Positions 21,226 to 27,797 of a DNA stretch of 27,797 nt are shown one piece after another. The stretch comes from a virus. The translations under genes were made by a program, and so were the position numbers. The stretch lies in IMG/VR virus record IMGVR_UViG_3300029893_000056, positions 1 to 27,797 of that record; one strand, 5' to 3'. The stretch's first letter is position 1; each line of letters opens with the position of its first letter. Under the pieces are notes generated by a model. The model saw nothing but the letters and a program-made list of their open reading frames with translations. It searched no databases and was not told where the DNA came from.

Positions 21226-22431
21226 TTAAACTGCTGGATGCAACAATACTTTGACCGCTTCTGCCAAAACGAGGGTGCCGTCACACCTCTGGTAAGCCCT
21301 GAACCCAACCTGGCCGGTCGTGGCGTAAAGCTCGCTCAGGCGCTGGAATATGCGGCCCTGTCTGTCAGCGATCCAGAAGTATGACATATCCCCGAAGGCA
21401 ATAGACTTCGCATTCGCCCCAATCGTCGGCATGGCCGCAGACACAGCCACAGGACGCCCTAATAGCCGGTCAGGTTGCCCAGCAACTAGTCCAGGCTGCC
21501 ACAAGTATTGGTTAGTGCTATCCTTCAGCTTGCGGATGGCCTTAACAGTGTCGTCGTTCACCAGCCAGGTAGCCCGGTTGCGGTAAGGCCGCTTCAGGCT
21601 GTGGTACAGGTCAATCAGTTCGTCAGCCGCGATTGCAGTCGCGCTCGCAGCCGTCTTACCAATTTGAGCATCCAGAACTACGCCGCGCGGCTTGCCAACA
21701 CCATCACCCACCACAAATGCATCCTCTTCCTTGACCCCTGCTCGACGGCTAAACTCGCGGGCAGTATAGGTCTCAAGGTCGAAGGCAGCATCCTGCAGCA
21801 GCTCCTCGCTGATCTTCATCAATACGGTCAGCTTGTGCGCAGTCAGGAGCTTCTGAGCAAAGGTATCATCAGATTCGGTAAAGCTGGCTTCTTCCGCCGT
21901 CCAGTGTGCTACACCGTGAGAGGCCACAACTGGAATCTGGCGATCTGTGGCAGTCGTAATAACCGTGGCCAGCGTCCGCATGACGTTCTCTTCCTGGAGC
22001 ATTTCGACAATGCGGCGCTCAAATTCTTGAGGAACAAGAAAGCCTCCTGAAGCGTCTGTCCCCACGTTCAACGAACGGTACTCCTCAGCGGTCAGCGCCT
22101 GCTTGCCGTGCCGGAACTGCTGCCAGTACGCGGAACGGTATTCCTTCGTCGCCCGCGGGTCGGCGCTCCTGTTTCCGTCATCATCGCCCGGCTGGTACGC
22201 TTTTGCCGCAATGGTGCCTTGAGAACGGTTTAGTTCGTCCTCAAGCCTGCGCTGGCGCTCTTCACGCTCGATCTGGCTGCCCAGTTTGTCCACGTCAGCC
22301 ATAATAGCCTCGTACTGCTGGTTTTCTTCGGCAGTCAGGGCGCGCGTTTCGGCATCGACCCTGTCCAGAAGCTCACGGGCCTGCTTGACCAGCGCAGCCC
22401 TTTTTTGTCTTAGTTCTGTAATTTTGTCCAT
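21226..22431 (-). CDS. Major capsid protein (HK97 fold)
   Basis: This 401-residue protein has an N-terminal coiled-coil delta domain (residues 1-75: MDKITELRQKRAALVKQARE, then EREERQRRLEDEL). A probable protease-cleaved linker around 80-115 follows, then the HK97 core starting near SLNVGTDASGGFLVPQEFER. Later signatures include RNRATWLVNDDTVKAIRKLK and DMSYFWIADRQG. The encoded scaffold-like delta domain fits the adjacent prohead protease. The true start is the ATG at 22431 with AAGGAGGTG; an earlier in-frame start at 22464 would lie within a terminator hairpin. It forms the icosahedral shell. Confidence 0.93.
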   Translation of the reverse strand: MDKITELRQKRAALVKQARELLDRVDAETRALTAEENQQYEAIMADVDKLGSQIEREERQRRLEDELNRSQGTIAAKAYQPGDDDGNRSADPRATKEYRSAYWQQFRHGKQALTAEEYRSLNVGTDASGGFLVPQEFERRIVEMLQEENVMRTLATVITTATDRQIPVVASHGVAHWTAEEASFTESDDTFAQKLLTAHKLTVLMKISEELLQDAAFDLETYTAREFSRRAGVKEEDAFVVGDGVGKPRGVVLDAQIGKTAASATAIAADELIDLYHSLKRPYRNRATWLVNDDTVKAIRKLKDSTNQYLWQPGLVAGQPDRLLGRPVAVSAAMPTIGANAKSIAFGDMSYFWIADRQGRIFQRLSELYATTGQVGFRAYQRCDGTLVLAEAVKVLLHPAV

Positions 22432-22456
22432 AGTAATGGCACCTCCTTGAATTTTG

Positions 22457-22507
22457 GGCAACAAAAAACCGCTTTAACAGCGGTCGTGTTGCCGGTGGTT
22501 TTTGTTG
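22457..22507 (-). promoter_or_regulatory. Terminator with overlapping alternative RNA structures before the capsid gene
   Basis: On the minus strand ACCGCT and AGCGGT pair (22468-22484) and are followed by six T, an intrinsic terminator. The same T tract is flanked by GGCAACA and TGTTGCC (22457-22463 with 22487-22493), which can extend the hairpin. The T tract can also pair with CAACAAAAACC upstream (22497-22507), which would exclude the terminator stem. The capsid ribosome site follows within 20 bases. Confidence 0.55.
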
Positions 22508-22511
22508 TTAG

Positions 22512-23573
22512 CTAGATCGCTTTTTCCGCGATCTCCAAGCGTTTGCGCTTCAAGCTCAGCGTTACCAGATCAGGGTGTCCATCCAGGGACGGCCCTTGGC
22601 TAGCTGAACCGTCTGCGCTATGATCAACCGAGTGGCCGGGCTGGTCTCCACCGACCTCGCCGACCGGCTCGGCTGCCTCCTCAAACATTATTCCCGCAGC
22701 CATTGCAGACCGCAATGCTACGCTGGTGTCCGGATAAGCAGGATATGCAACAATGCTCACATCATACAGTGCAACCTCAAGCAGTGTCCGTACGGTCTGA
22801 CCGTTTTCTTTCTCCCAGCGGTCTCGAATAGTGCGGAAGCCAAAAGACATTCCAGTCAAATCGCCGCGCTGCAGGCTCTCTATGGCGTCTTTGCCTGCTG
22901 TAGTGTTCGGCGGGTCAATTTCAACGCGCAGCCCTTCTCCATCTTCTTTTAAGCGTGCAGTGCCGCTCTTGGAATTGCCCAGCAGCCACCGCGGGTCATG
23001 CTCCAGTAGCGCGCACACATCGGCTTCCTTCAGCGTCTTTTTAAACGCTCCTGGTGCTATAACCTCACGGAATCCACCCAAGTCTTGAGACAGCTTGTTA
23101 AAAACGGCAGCATAACCGACAATTTTGGGTTGTTCTCCAGGTTCTACCCGTATTTCCTCAAACGGATAGTCTCTGCGCTCAAACACACGTTGCCAGTTAC
23201 GCTGTAACTCCGGCGGCTCTTCGTCGAACCGGCGGTACTGTTTTTCCGCTTCGCGGTATACCGCTTCCCTGTCGGCACGCGGGAGGTCTACGCCCCCTCT
23301 TGCACCATTGAGTACCGCAACGATAGCGGCCAAAGCGCGAAACACCACGTGCGGCTCACCGTCAATAATATCTGCATACAAAAGTTTATATGCGCCGAAA
23401 TTTTCCGGGTCCTCATCGTCATACCACATAAAACAACTGCGGTATTTCGCCCAGTCAATATTTTCTTTCTCCGGCCCCCCGGCCCACCTGCGCACACGAT
23501 CTTCCGCTGCATCAGCATCCCAGGCCTTATCACGCGGGGCCAACGGCCAGTTTTTTGACTTGATAGCAGGCAT
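22512..23573 (-). CDS. Prohead protease (HK97 S78-like) with extra N-terminal domain
   Basis: This 353-residue protein joins two domains. Residues 15-115 carry AWDADAAEDRVRRWAGG, IDWAKYRSCFMWYD, FGAYKLLYADIIDG and LNGARGGVDLP. I recognise this domain from phage head-maturation and structural proteins, where it is often separate. Residues 135-300 form the prohead protease: KIVGYAAVFN, the probable catalytic His192 in LLEHDP, and Ser243 in GDLTGMSFGF, followed by VALYDVSIVAYPAYPDTSV. The C-terminal 50 residues are low-complexity. The start at 23573 is an ATG; the GTG at 23582 would abut the AGGAGG site. It cleaves the capsid delta domain during maturation. Confidence 0.85.
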   Translation of the reverse strand: MPAIKSKNWPLAPRDKAWDADAAEDRVRRWAGGPEKENIDWAKYRSCFMWYDDEDPENFGAYKLLYADIIDGEPHVVFRALAAIVAVLNGARGGVDLPRADREAVYREAEKQYRRFDEEPPELQRNWQRVFERRDYPFEEIRVEPGEQPKIVGYAAVFNKLSQDLGGFREVIAPGAFKKTLKEADVCALLEHDPRWLLGNSKSGTARLKEDGEGLRVEIDPPNTTAGKDAIESLQRGDLTGMSFGFRTIRDRWEKENGQTVRTLLEVALYDVSIVAYPAYPDTSVALRSAMAAGIMFEEAAEPVGEVGGDQPGHSVDHSADGSASQGPSLDGHPDLVTLSLKRKRLEIAEKAI

Positions 23574-23595
23574 ATTTCCCACTCCTCCTTTTCGC

Positions 23596-25572
23596 TTAAA
23601 TTCCTGGCAAGATCACACAAGAGCAGGCGTTATGAGCTGGCGGATTCCGCGGATTCCGGTATAACCTCATCGGTGGTTCGCCCTCCGCGGTGATCTCGCC
23701 CATAGCAAAAGCACTGTCAATGCCCACCACTCTGCCGTCCAACGATAGGCAGTACGGGCACGGTTTCGCACCGGCGGCAACCCAGCGCAGCCTTGTAATG
23801 CCAAGTGCCTTCATTGCATACCGCGCGAAAACGCCTGCGGCTGCTACTGTCTCCCATTGTGCAATCTTCCCGGGCCGCCGCTCGCGCCATTCGTCAAGCC
23901 TTGTTGTAATTGTTGTTTCAGGCTCCTGCTCCCTAGCTAGTGCCAAAAGCTGGCCCTTTGAATCAGCAATATGATCACGGACAAATATATTCGCATAACC
24001 CACAGCCTGAATTTCCGACCAATCGTCCGCAAGCTCACCACCAACCTCTTGCACGACATCATCAGCTATTATGGCTGCATAGCTCTGCACAACCGCCCTC
24101 ACATATGACCCGATTCGTTCGCCTGTCCTCTCATCAGCGTAAAAGCGCTCCACCGCTTGGCCAAATGCGTCAATATCCCGGACGCTTCGCCACAGGTGTG
24201 TATTCACCAACTTTTCAATTTCGCTTGCCTCCCACCGCACAAGACGATCCGCCGCGCTAAAAAACGCTGCGTAATACTGCTCCGGCCTTTTGGCTCTAAC
24301 CGGCAATTTTGGCTTGTCGCGCTTTTCTGATTGCCGCATTGATTTTTCTTCCGCCGGTGGCGCAATCACTGCGCTGGCCGGGACCATGTTAAGCGGCACC
24401 ATGTAAATTTTGCCCTGACCGTCTGGCAGCGGGTTCATGTTTTCAAGTTCCCGGATGTCATCTGCGCTCATCCAGCCCCACTGCCGTGCTGTAGCATAAG
24501 CGCGATAGCGGCTTTCGATGTCGCCGCGCAGGAGGCCGTCAACCAGAAATTCGGCAAAGTATTTATCTCGTTCTGCTGGAAGGAACAAGTCGCGCTTGAA
24601 ACTTTGTTCCCAGCGCACCAGCCAGGGCCGGATTGTGTGAACAACAAACTGCAAAGCGAACTGCTCCACGCTGGCATAAGTCGCTGCCTTGTCCGTTTCG
24701 TTTACCAGGTGCAACGGCACACGAAAAATACGGGCTATTTCGGCAATCTGGAATTTCCGCACATCCAGATATTGCGCGTCCTCAGGCGGGATACCCACCT
24801 GCGTCCACTTTAGTCCTTCTTCAAGGATTGCCACTCGATGCGCCCCTGAAAGACCGGAATGCATCGCCTCCCAGTCATGCCGAAGCCGCTCTGCTGCTTC
24901 TGAAGTTAATTTGCCGGGATGCTCCAATACGCCGCCGGGACGAGACCCCGACCCAAAGAACCGTGCACCATATTCTTCTGTCGCCAGCGCCAGGCCTATG
25001 GCTTCCCGCGCCATGCGGATGGGACTGTAACCAACCGTGCCATCATTGGATAGCCCCCGGACATGCATGATGTTTCGCTGTCGAAGGATAGCTAAAGTAC
25101 CGTCTGGCAAACTGTATGCATAGCGCAAACCCTGGTTATCACGGTTAACTGTCATCCGGTCAGGACGCAGGGGCCACAAAGCCCGCACTTGCTGCGCACC
25201 ATCACGCTCAATTTCAGCATAAGCATTGCCCCACAATGCCAGATGCCCCATCAGCGTTTCCCTGAACTCAAAGCTGGTCATTTCCGGGTTAGGCTGGTCG
25301 TGCAGGAGCGGGTAAAGATAATGATCAGCAGCCCGTTCCTTGCCGCCGCCCGGCAATCTGCGGTAAACAGGGAGAGGCAAGCTGGCGATTGTCTCCGACA
25401 ATATTCTTATGCAACTAAAAACCGCCGTGCTCTGCAGGGCGGTTTTTTCGTTTACTGTAACACCCGAGGCGGCCTTGCCGCCGCCCAGGGCTTCTATAAG
25501 CCACTTGTCGGGGTTGGCAAGGGTGGAACGTATTTCGATATATTTATTACTGAACGGTATACGAAATCGCAA
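23596..25572 (-). CDS. Portal protein fused to a MuF-like C-terminal domain
   Basis: This 658-residue protein is longer than usual HK97-type portals (about 400). Residues 40-400 are portal: KTALQSTAVFSCIRILSETI, TSFEFRETLMGHLALWGNAYAEI, NDGTVGYSPIRMAREAI and AEIARIFRVPLHLVNE. After a Lys/Arg-rich linker (about 405-430), a helical domain leads to a MuF signature at 595-658: RWVAAGAKPCPYCLSLDGR with Cys605 and Cys608, and PAHNACSCVI with His647, Cys650 and Cys652, a zinc-binding set. MuF proteins are minor head proteins, normally encoded separately after the portal. The TTG start at 25572 has AAGGAGG upstream. No stop or frameshift separates the domains. It is the DNA entry portal with a built-in minor head component. 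Confidence 0.85.
   Translation of the reverse strand: MRFRIPFSNKYIEIRSTLANPDKWLIEALGGGKAASGVTVNEKTALQSTAVFSCIRILSETIASLPLPVYRRLPGGGKERAADHYLYPLLHDQPNPEMTSFEFRETLMGHLALWGNAYAEIERDGAQQVRALWPLRPDRMTVNRDNQGLRYAYSLPDGTLAILRQRNIMHVRGLSNDGTVGYSPIRMAREAIGLALATEEYGARFFGSGSRPGGVLEHPGKLTSEAAERLRHDWEAMHSGLSGAHRVAILEEGLKWTQVGIPPEDAQYLDVRKFQIAEIARIFRVPLHLVNETDKAATYASVEQFALQFVVHTIRPWLVRWEQSFKRDLFLPAERDKYFAEFLVDGLLRGDIESRYRAYATARQWGWMSADDIRELENMNPLPDGQGKIYMVPLNMVPASAVIAPPAEEKSMRQSEKRDKPKLPVRAKRPEQYYAAFFSAADRLVRWEASEIEKLVNTHLWRSVRDIDAFGQAVERFYADERTGERIGSYVRAVVQSYAAIIADDVVQEVGGELADDWSEIQAVGYANIFVRDHIADSKGQLLALAREQEPETTITTRLDEWRERRPGKIAQWETVAAAGVFARYAMKALGITRLRWVAAGAKPCPYCLSLDGRVVGIDSAFAMGEITAEGEPPMRLYRNPRNPPAHNACSCVILPGI
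25417..25447. other. Terminator-like inverted repeat inside the portal gene
   Basis: AAAAACCGCC and GGCGGTTTTT form a perfect ten-base inverted repeat around an 11-base loop, with T runs on both strands. It encodes the conserved KTALQSTAV of the portal. On either strand it would look like an intrinsic terminator, but it is in coding sequence. Confidence 0.5.
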
Positions 25573-25586
25573 GCTTGATTCCTCCT

Positions 25587-27221
25587 TTAACCCAACGTGA
25601 GCAACCCTCTGTCTTCATAGACGGACCGCTGCGGTTTTTCATGCAGCATTGCCCGTGCCATGGCATTTATTAGCGCGACGATGCCGTCTATGCGCTCGAT
25701 ACCTTTGTCTTTAACCGGGCGGACATTTTCGTTTTCGTCCATTTTTATCCGGACATTACCAACGTTCCACCGTAAAATCGGATGGCCACCATGAATTAAT
25801 TTCTTACCCATGACTAACTGTTCGATTTCTTTCATCGGCGGCGACATTGACTTAAGCCCCTGCCGGATTTCTATCATTTTCAACCCTTCGTTTTCCAGAT
25901 TAATCGCCGTTTGCATGGCGTTCCAAGGATCGAAACCGATTTCCTGAATTTTATATTTATCGCGCAGAGCGATAATTTCTTTTTCGATAAAATTATAATC
26001 AATAACGTTGCCGGGCGTGGTTTTTAAGCACCCCTGCTGTACCCATTCAGGATAAGGGACTTTGTCGGTTTTATATCTTTCTTGTACTTTGTCTTCCGGC
26101 ACCCAATAACACGGAAGAACAATCCATTTTTTGTTTATATCATCCGGCGGAAAGAGTAGGACAAAGGCAGTCATGTCGATTTTGCTTGATAAGTCTAAGC
26201 CGCCGTAACATGGTCGGCCATACAATTGCTTCTCGTTAACTTTTTGCTTGCACAAGTCCCAGAAGTCCAAGCCCAGCCAGCCAGAAGTCTTGAGTATCTC
26301 CCAGCAGTTCAGCCGCAACCAGCGGAAATTTTTCTCTTTCGCGATATTTCCCTGCGCTCGGACATATTGATCTCTTACCTTCTCCCAGACAACAGTGTGT
26401 CCGATAGAAGGATTAACCTTTGCCCAAATTTTTTCATCTCCCCAGGCAGCCCGCCATACGGCATTGTCTTCCCAGTTGTCTTCAACGGGTTCATATTGCC
26501 GGCCTGTCCAAATTCTTTTATTTTCACGGTCTAGGCCGTAAATCATAGCATAGAATGTCGGATCAATCTTCATACCAAGCATGATTTCTTCGGCCATTTT
26601 ATGGACTTCCCAACCAATGCTAGCACGATCCGGATCGTCGCCGGAGGTAGTGATAATAAAAAAGAGCGGTTGCGTCCGTGCATCGCCGCTCCCTTCGGTC
26701 ATTACGTCAAATAAGCCTCGGTCGGGCTGGGCGTGCAATTCATCAAAAATAACAGCATGAACGTTAAAGCCATGCTTTGAGTACGCCTCCGCCGAAAGCA
26801 CCTGGTAAAAGGATCTTGTCGGCATGTAGATTAATCGTTTTTGTGATAATACCGGCTTGATGTGTTTCTTGAGAGTTGTGCTTTGATCTACCATCTCCAC
26901 AGCAACATCAAAAACAATGGATGCCTGTTGCCGGTCAGCAGCACAACCATAAACTTCCGCTGCCCATTCGCCATCGCTGGTTAAACAGTAAAGTGCAATG
27001 CCAGCACCTAATTCGGATTTCCCCGATTTTTTTGGTAGCTCAAGATATACTGTATTGTATTGTCGATAACCATTATCCCGCATTGTACCGAAAACATCAG
27101 TTAAAGATATTTCTTGCCAGGGCAACAAGGTGAAAGGTACGCCGCGCCATTTCCCTTTCGTGTGTTTGAGCTGCTTGAAGAATGTTATCACCCGGTCTGC
27201 TTTGGCTTGGTCGAAATACAT
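25587..27221 (-). CDS. terL: Terminase large subunit
   Basis: This 544-residue DNA-packaging motor has an ATPase domain with Walker A in LPKKSGKSELG (about 62-72), Walker B with catalytic Glu in VIFDELHA (157-164) and the coupling motif TTSG (191-194). The nuclease domain has the three acidic positions expected of the family: Asp343 (GGLDLSS), Asp431 (GFDPWNA) and Asp512 (ERIDGIVAL). All motifs are intact. The ATG at 27221 directly follows the small subunit stop, with GGAG in the end of that gene as ribosome site. Length and order are typical of phages in which it pairs with a P27-type small subunit. Confidence 0.95.
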   Translation of the reverse strand: MYFDQAKADRVITFFKQLKHTKGKWRGVPFTLLPWQEISLTDVFGTMRDNGYRQYNTVYLELPKKSGKSELGAGIALYCLTSDGEWAAEVYGCAADRQQASIVFDVAVEMVDQSTTLKKHIKPVLSQKRLIYMPTRSFYQVLSAEAYSKHGFNVHAVIFDELHAQPDRGLFDVMTEGSGDARTQPLFFIITTSGDDPDRASIGWEVHKMAEEIMLGMKIDPTFYAMIYGLDRENKRIWTGRQYEPVEDNWEDNAVWRAAWGDEKIWAKVNPSIGHTVVWEKVRDQYVRAQGNIAKEKNFRWLRLNCWEILKTSGWLGLDFWDLCKQKVNEKQLYGRPCYGGLDLSSKIDMTAFVLLFPPDDINKKWIVLPCYWVPEDKVQERYKTDKVPYPEWVQQGCLKTTPGNVIDYNFIEKEIIALRDKYKIQEIGFDPWNAMQTAINLENEGLKMIEIRQGLKSMSPPMKEIEQLVMGKKLIHGGHPILRWNVGNVRIKMDENENVRPVKDKGIERIDGIVALINAMARAMLHEKPQRSVYEDRGLLTLG

Positions 27222-27710
27222 TTACTTCACTCCGCTCAGTAAATCCTCCATCGGGTCTTTTCCGTTGTCAGCTTTTACCTCTATGCGCGTCCGTGCCGCA
27301 GGCGTTAAACCAAACTCGGAGCATAAGGCACGAAATTGGTCAAGGGACTTCTGCCCTATGCGGACTTCCGGGCGTTCAACATCATTCACGCCGCCGCCCT
27401 TGTTCGTGTATTTATACGTCAAACCGTTAAGCCTGATATGCTCCTGACACTCAACATAAACGCCCCAGGAATTGCAGGCGGCAGTAAATGCTTCAAGGTC
27501 TGCCTGTGTAAGCAGTCCGAGGCGGTAAAGTTCTGGAGATAGTCGCTCCCACATGATTTTGCCATGAGCGTGTAACCATTCCGGTGGGGCAGGTATCGTT
27601 ACGACGGGCGTAGGCATGGGTTCATTCTTGCCAAGGTCTTTTTTCTTCGACGGGTTGCCATTTAACACATGTAACGCCGTCGGTTTTGGTGGTCTACCTG
27701 TTTTAGCCAT
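27222..27710 (-). CDS. terS: Terminase small subunit (P27 family)
   Basis: This 162-residue protein starts MAKTGRPPKPTALHVLNGNP, the standard opening of P27-type small terminases, with a helical central domain (ADLEAFTAACNSWGVYVECQ) and SLDQFRALCSEFGLTPAAR. It recognises phage DNA for packaging and regulates the large subunit. The ATG at 27710 lies nine bases after an unusual A8G9 homopolymer tract that forms its ribosome site. The gene abuts terL without a gap. Confidence 0.92.
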   Translation of the reverse strand: MAKTGRPPKPTALHVLNGNPSKKKDLGKNEPMPTPVVTIPAPPEWLHAHGKIMWERLSPELYRLGLLTQADLEAFTAACNSWGVYVECQEHIRLNGLTYKYTNKGGGVNDVERPEVRIGQKSLDQFRALCSEFGLTPAARTRIEVKADNGKDPMEDLLSGVK

Positions 27711-27719
27711 AACTCAACA

Positions 27720-27736
27720 CCCCCCCCCTTTTTTTT
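27720..27736 (-). promoter_or_regulatory. A8G9 homopolymer tract as ribosome site of the small terminase gene
   Basis: The minus strand carries eight A followed by nine G, ending nine bases before the ATG. The G run can pair with the anti-Shine-Dalgarno sequence. Tract length can vary by slippage and is error-prone in sequencing. Confidence 0.5.
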
Positions 27737-27742
27737 CTCTGC

Positions 27743-27797
27743 TCAGGCAATGGAGATTATCCCCTCCGGGCGACTTTCCGGAAAATTCGCGTCAACC
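27743..27797 (-). CDS. Possible 3' end of an upstream gene (partial)
   Basis: One minus-strand frame is open from the window edge to a TGA at 27743, giving VDANFPESRPEGIISIA. It could be the end of the gene before the terminase, often an HNH endonuclease or methylase in such phages, but 17 residues are too few for any assignment. It may be chance. Confidence 0.3.
   Translation of the reverse strand, partial: VDANFPESRPEGIISIA

Noticed and set aside
27737-27797. Possible cos or pac site upstream of the small terminase gene
   Set aside because: Only a short TTTTCCGGAAAA-like palindrome is visible; no repeat set or known cos motif supports it.
1-27797. tRNA genes, integrase and attachment sites
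   Set aside because: No cloverleaf, recombinase gene or matching direct repeats were seen by eye in this window.

Overview
The window is the late (virion) half of a siphovirus-type prophage or phage. Every gene but one is on the minus strand, so transcription runs from high to low coordinates. The exception is an IS200/IS605-type tnpB element on the plus strand at the extreme left. The moderate GC content, very strong AGGAGG-type ribosome binding sites, frequent TTG and GTG starts, and the families of the portal, capsid, holin and endolysin point to a Gram-positive host, most likely a clostridial (Bacillota) anaerobe. No host gene, integrase, repressor or replication gene is visible, so integration cannot be proven from this window.

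Layout from right to left. Packaging: small and large terminase (27710 to 25587). Head: a portal fused to a MuF-like domain, a prohead protease with an extra N-terminal domain, an HK97-fold major capsid protein bracketed by two RNA hairpins, a decoration-like protein, a small protein and a head-tail adaptor (25572 to 19956). Connector and tail: an HK97 gp10-like protein, an HNH endonuclease, a tail-terminator-like protein, two short genes, two tandem paralogous tail tube proteins, a homing endonuclease with a long NUMOD3-like array, a tail assembly chaperone with a probable frameshifted extension, and the tape measure protein (19944 to 12023). Tail tip: a small tail protein, a moron-like lipoprotein, a 1133-residue hub with carbohydrate-binding modules, and five adhesin or baseplate accessory genes (12019 to 4921). 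Lysis: a zinc metallopeptidase, a holin and a glucosaminidase endolysin (4865 to 3221), closed by a terminator.

Beyond that terminator lies a compact five-gene cassette (3142 to 1155). It encodes a ribbon-helix-helix protein, a protein resembling Csf1 (the zinc-finger subunit of type IV CRISPR-Cas), a protein with two helix-turn-helix segments, and two unknown proteins. No other cas gene and no CRISPR array is present. The last gene of the cassette is interrupted at its 3' end by the tnpB element. The element's right end shows an apparent reRNA scaffold with a 6-bp pseudoknot, and the guide would begin in the interrupted gene.

The genes form a nearly continuous, translationally coupled operon with many ATGA or TAATG overlaps. 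Several intrinsic terminators lie inside it on the transcribed strand (near 22470, 18265, 11105 and 4893), so expression of the whole late region probably needs readthrough or antitermination, or internal promoters. No stretch longer than about 130 bases lacks a gene. Two short genes (18081..18233 and 6285..6461) were found from ribosome binding sites and start-stop coupling.
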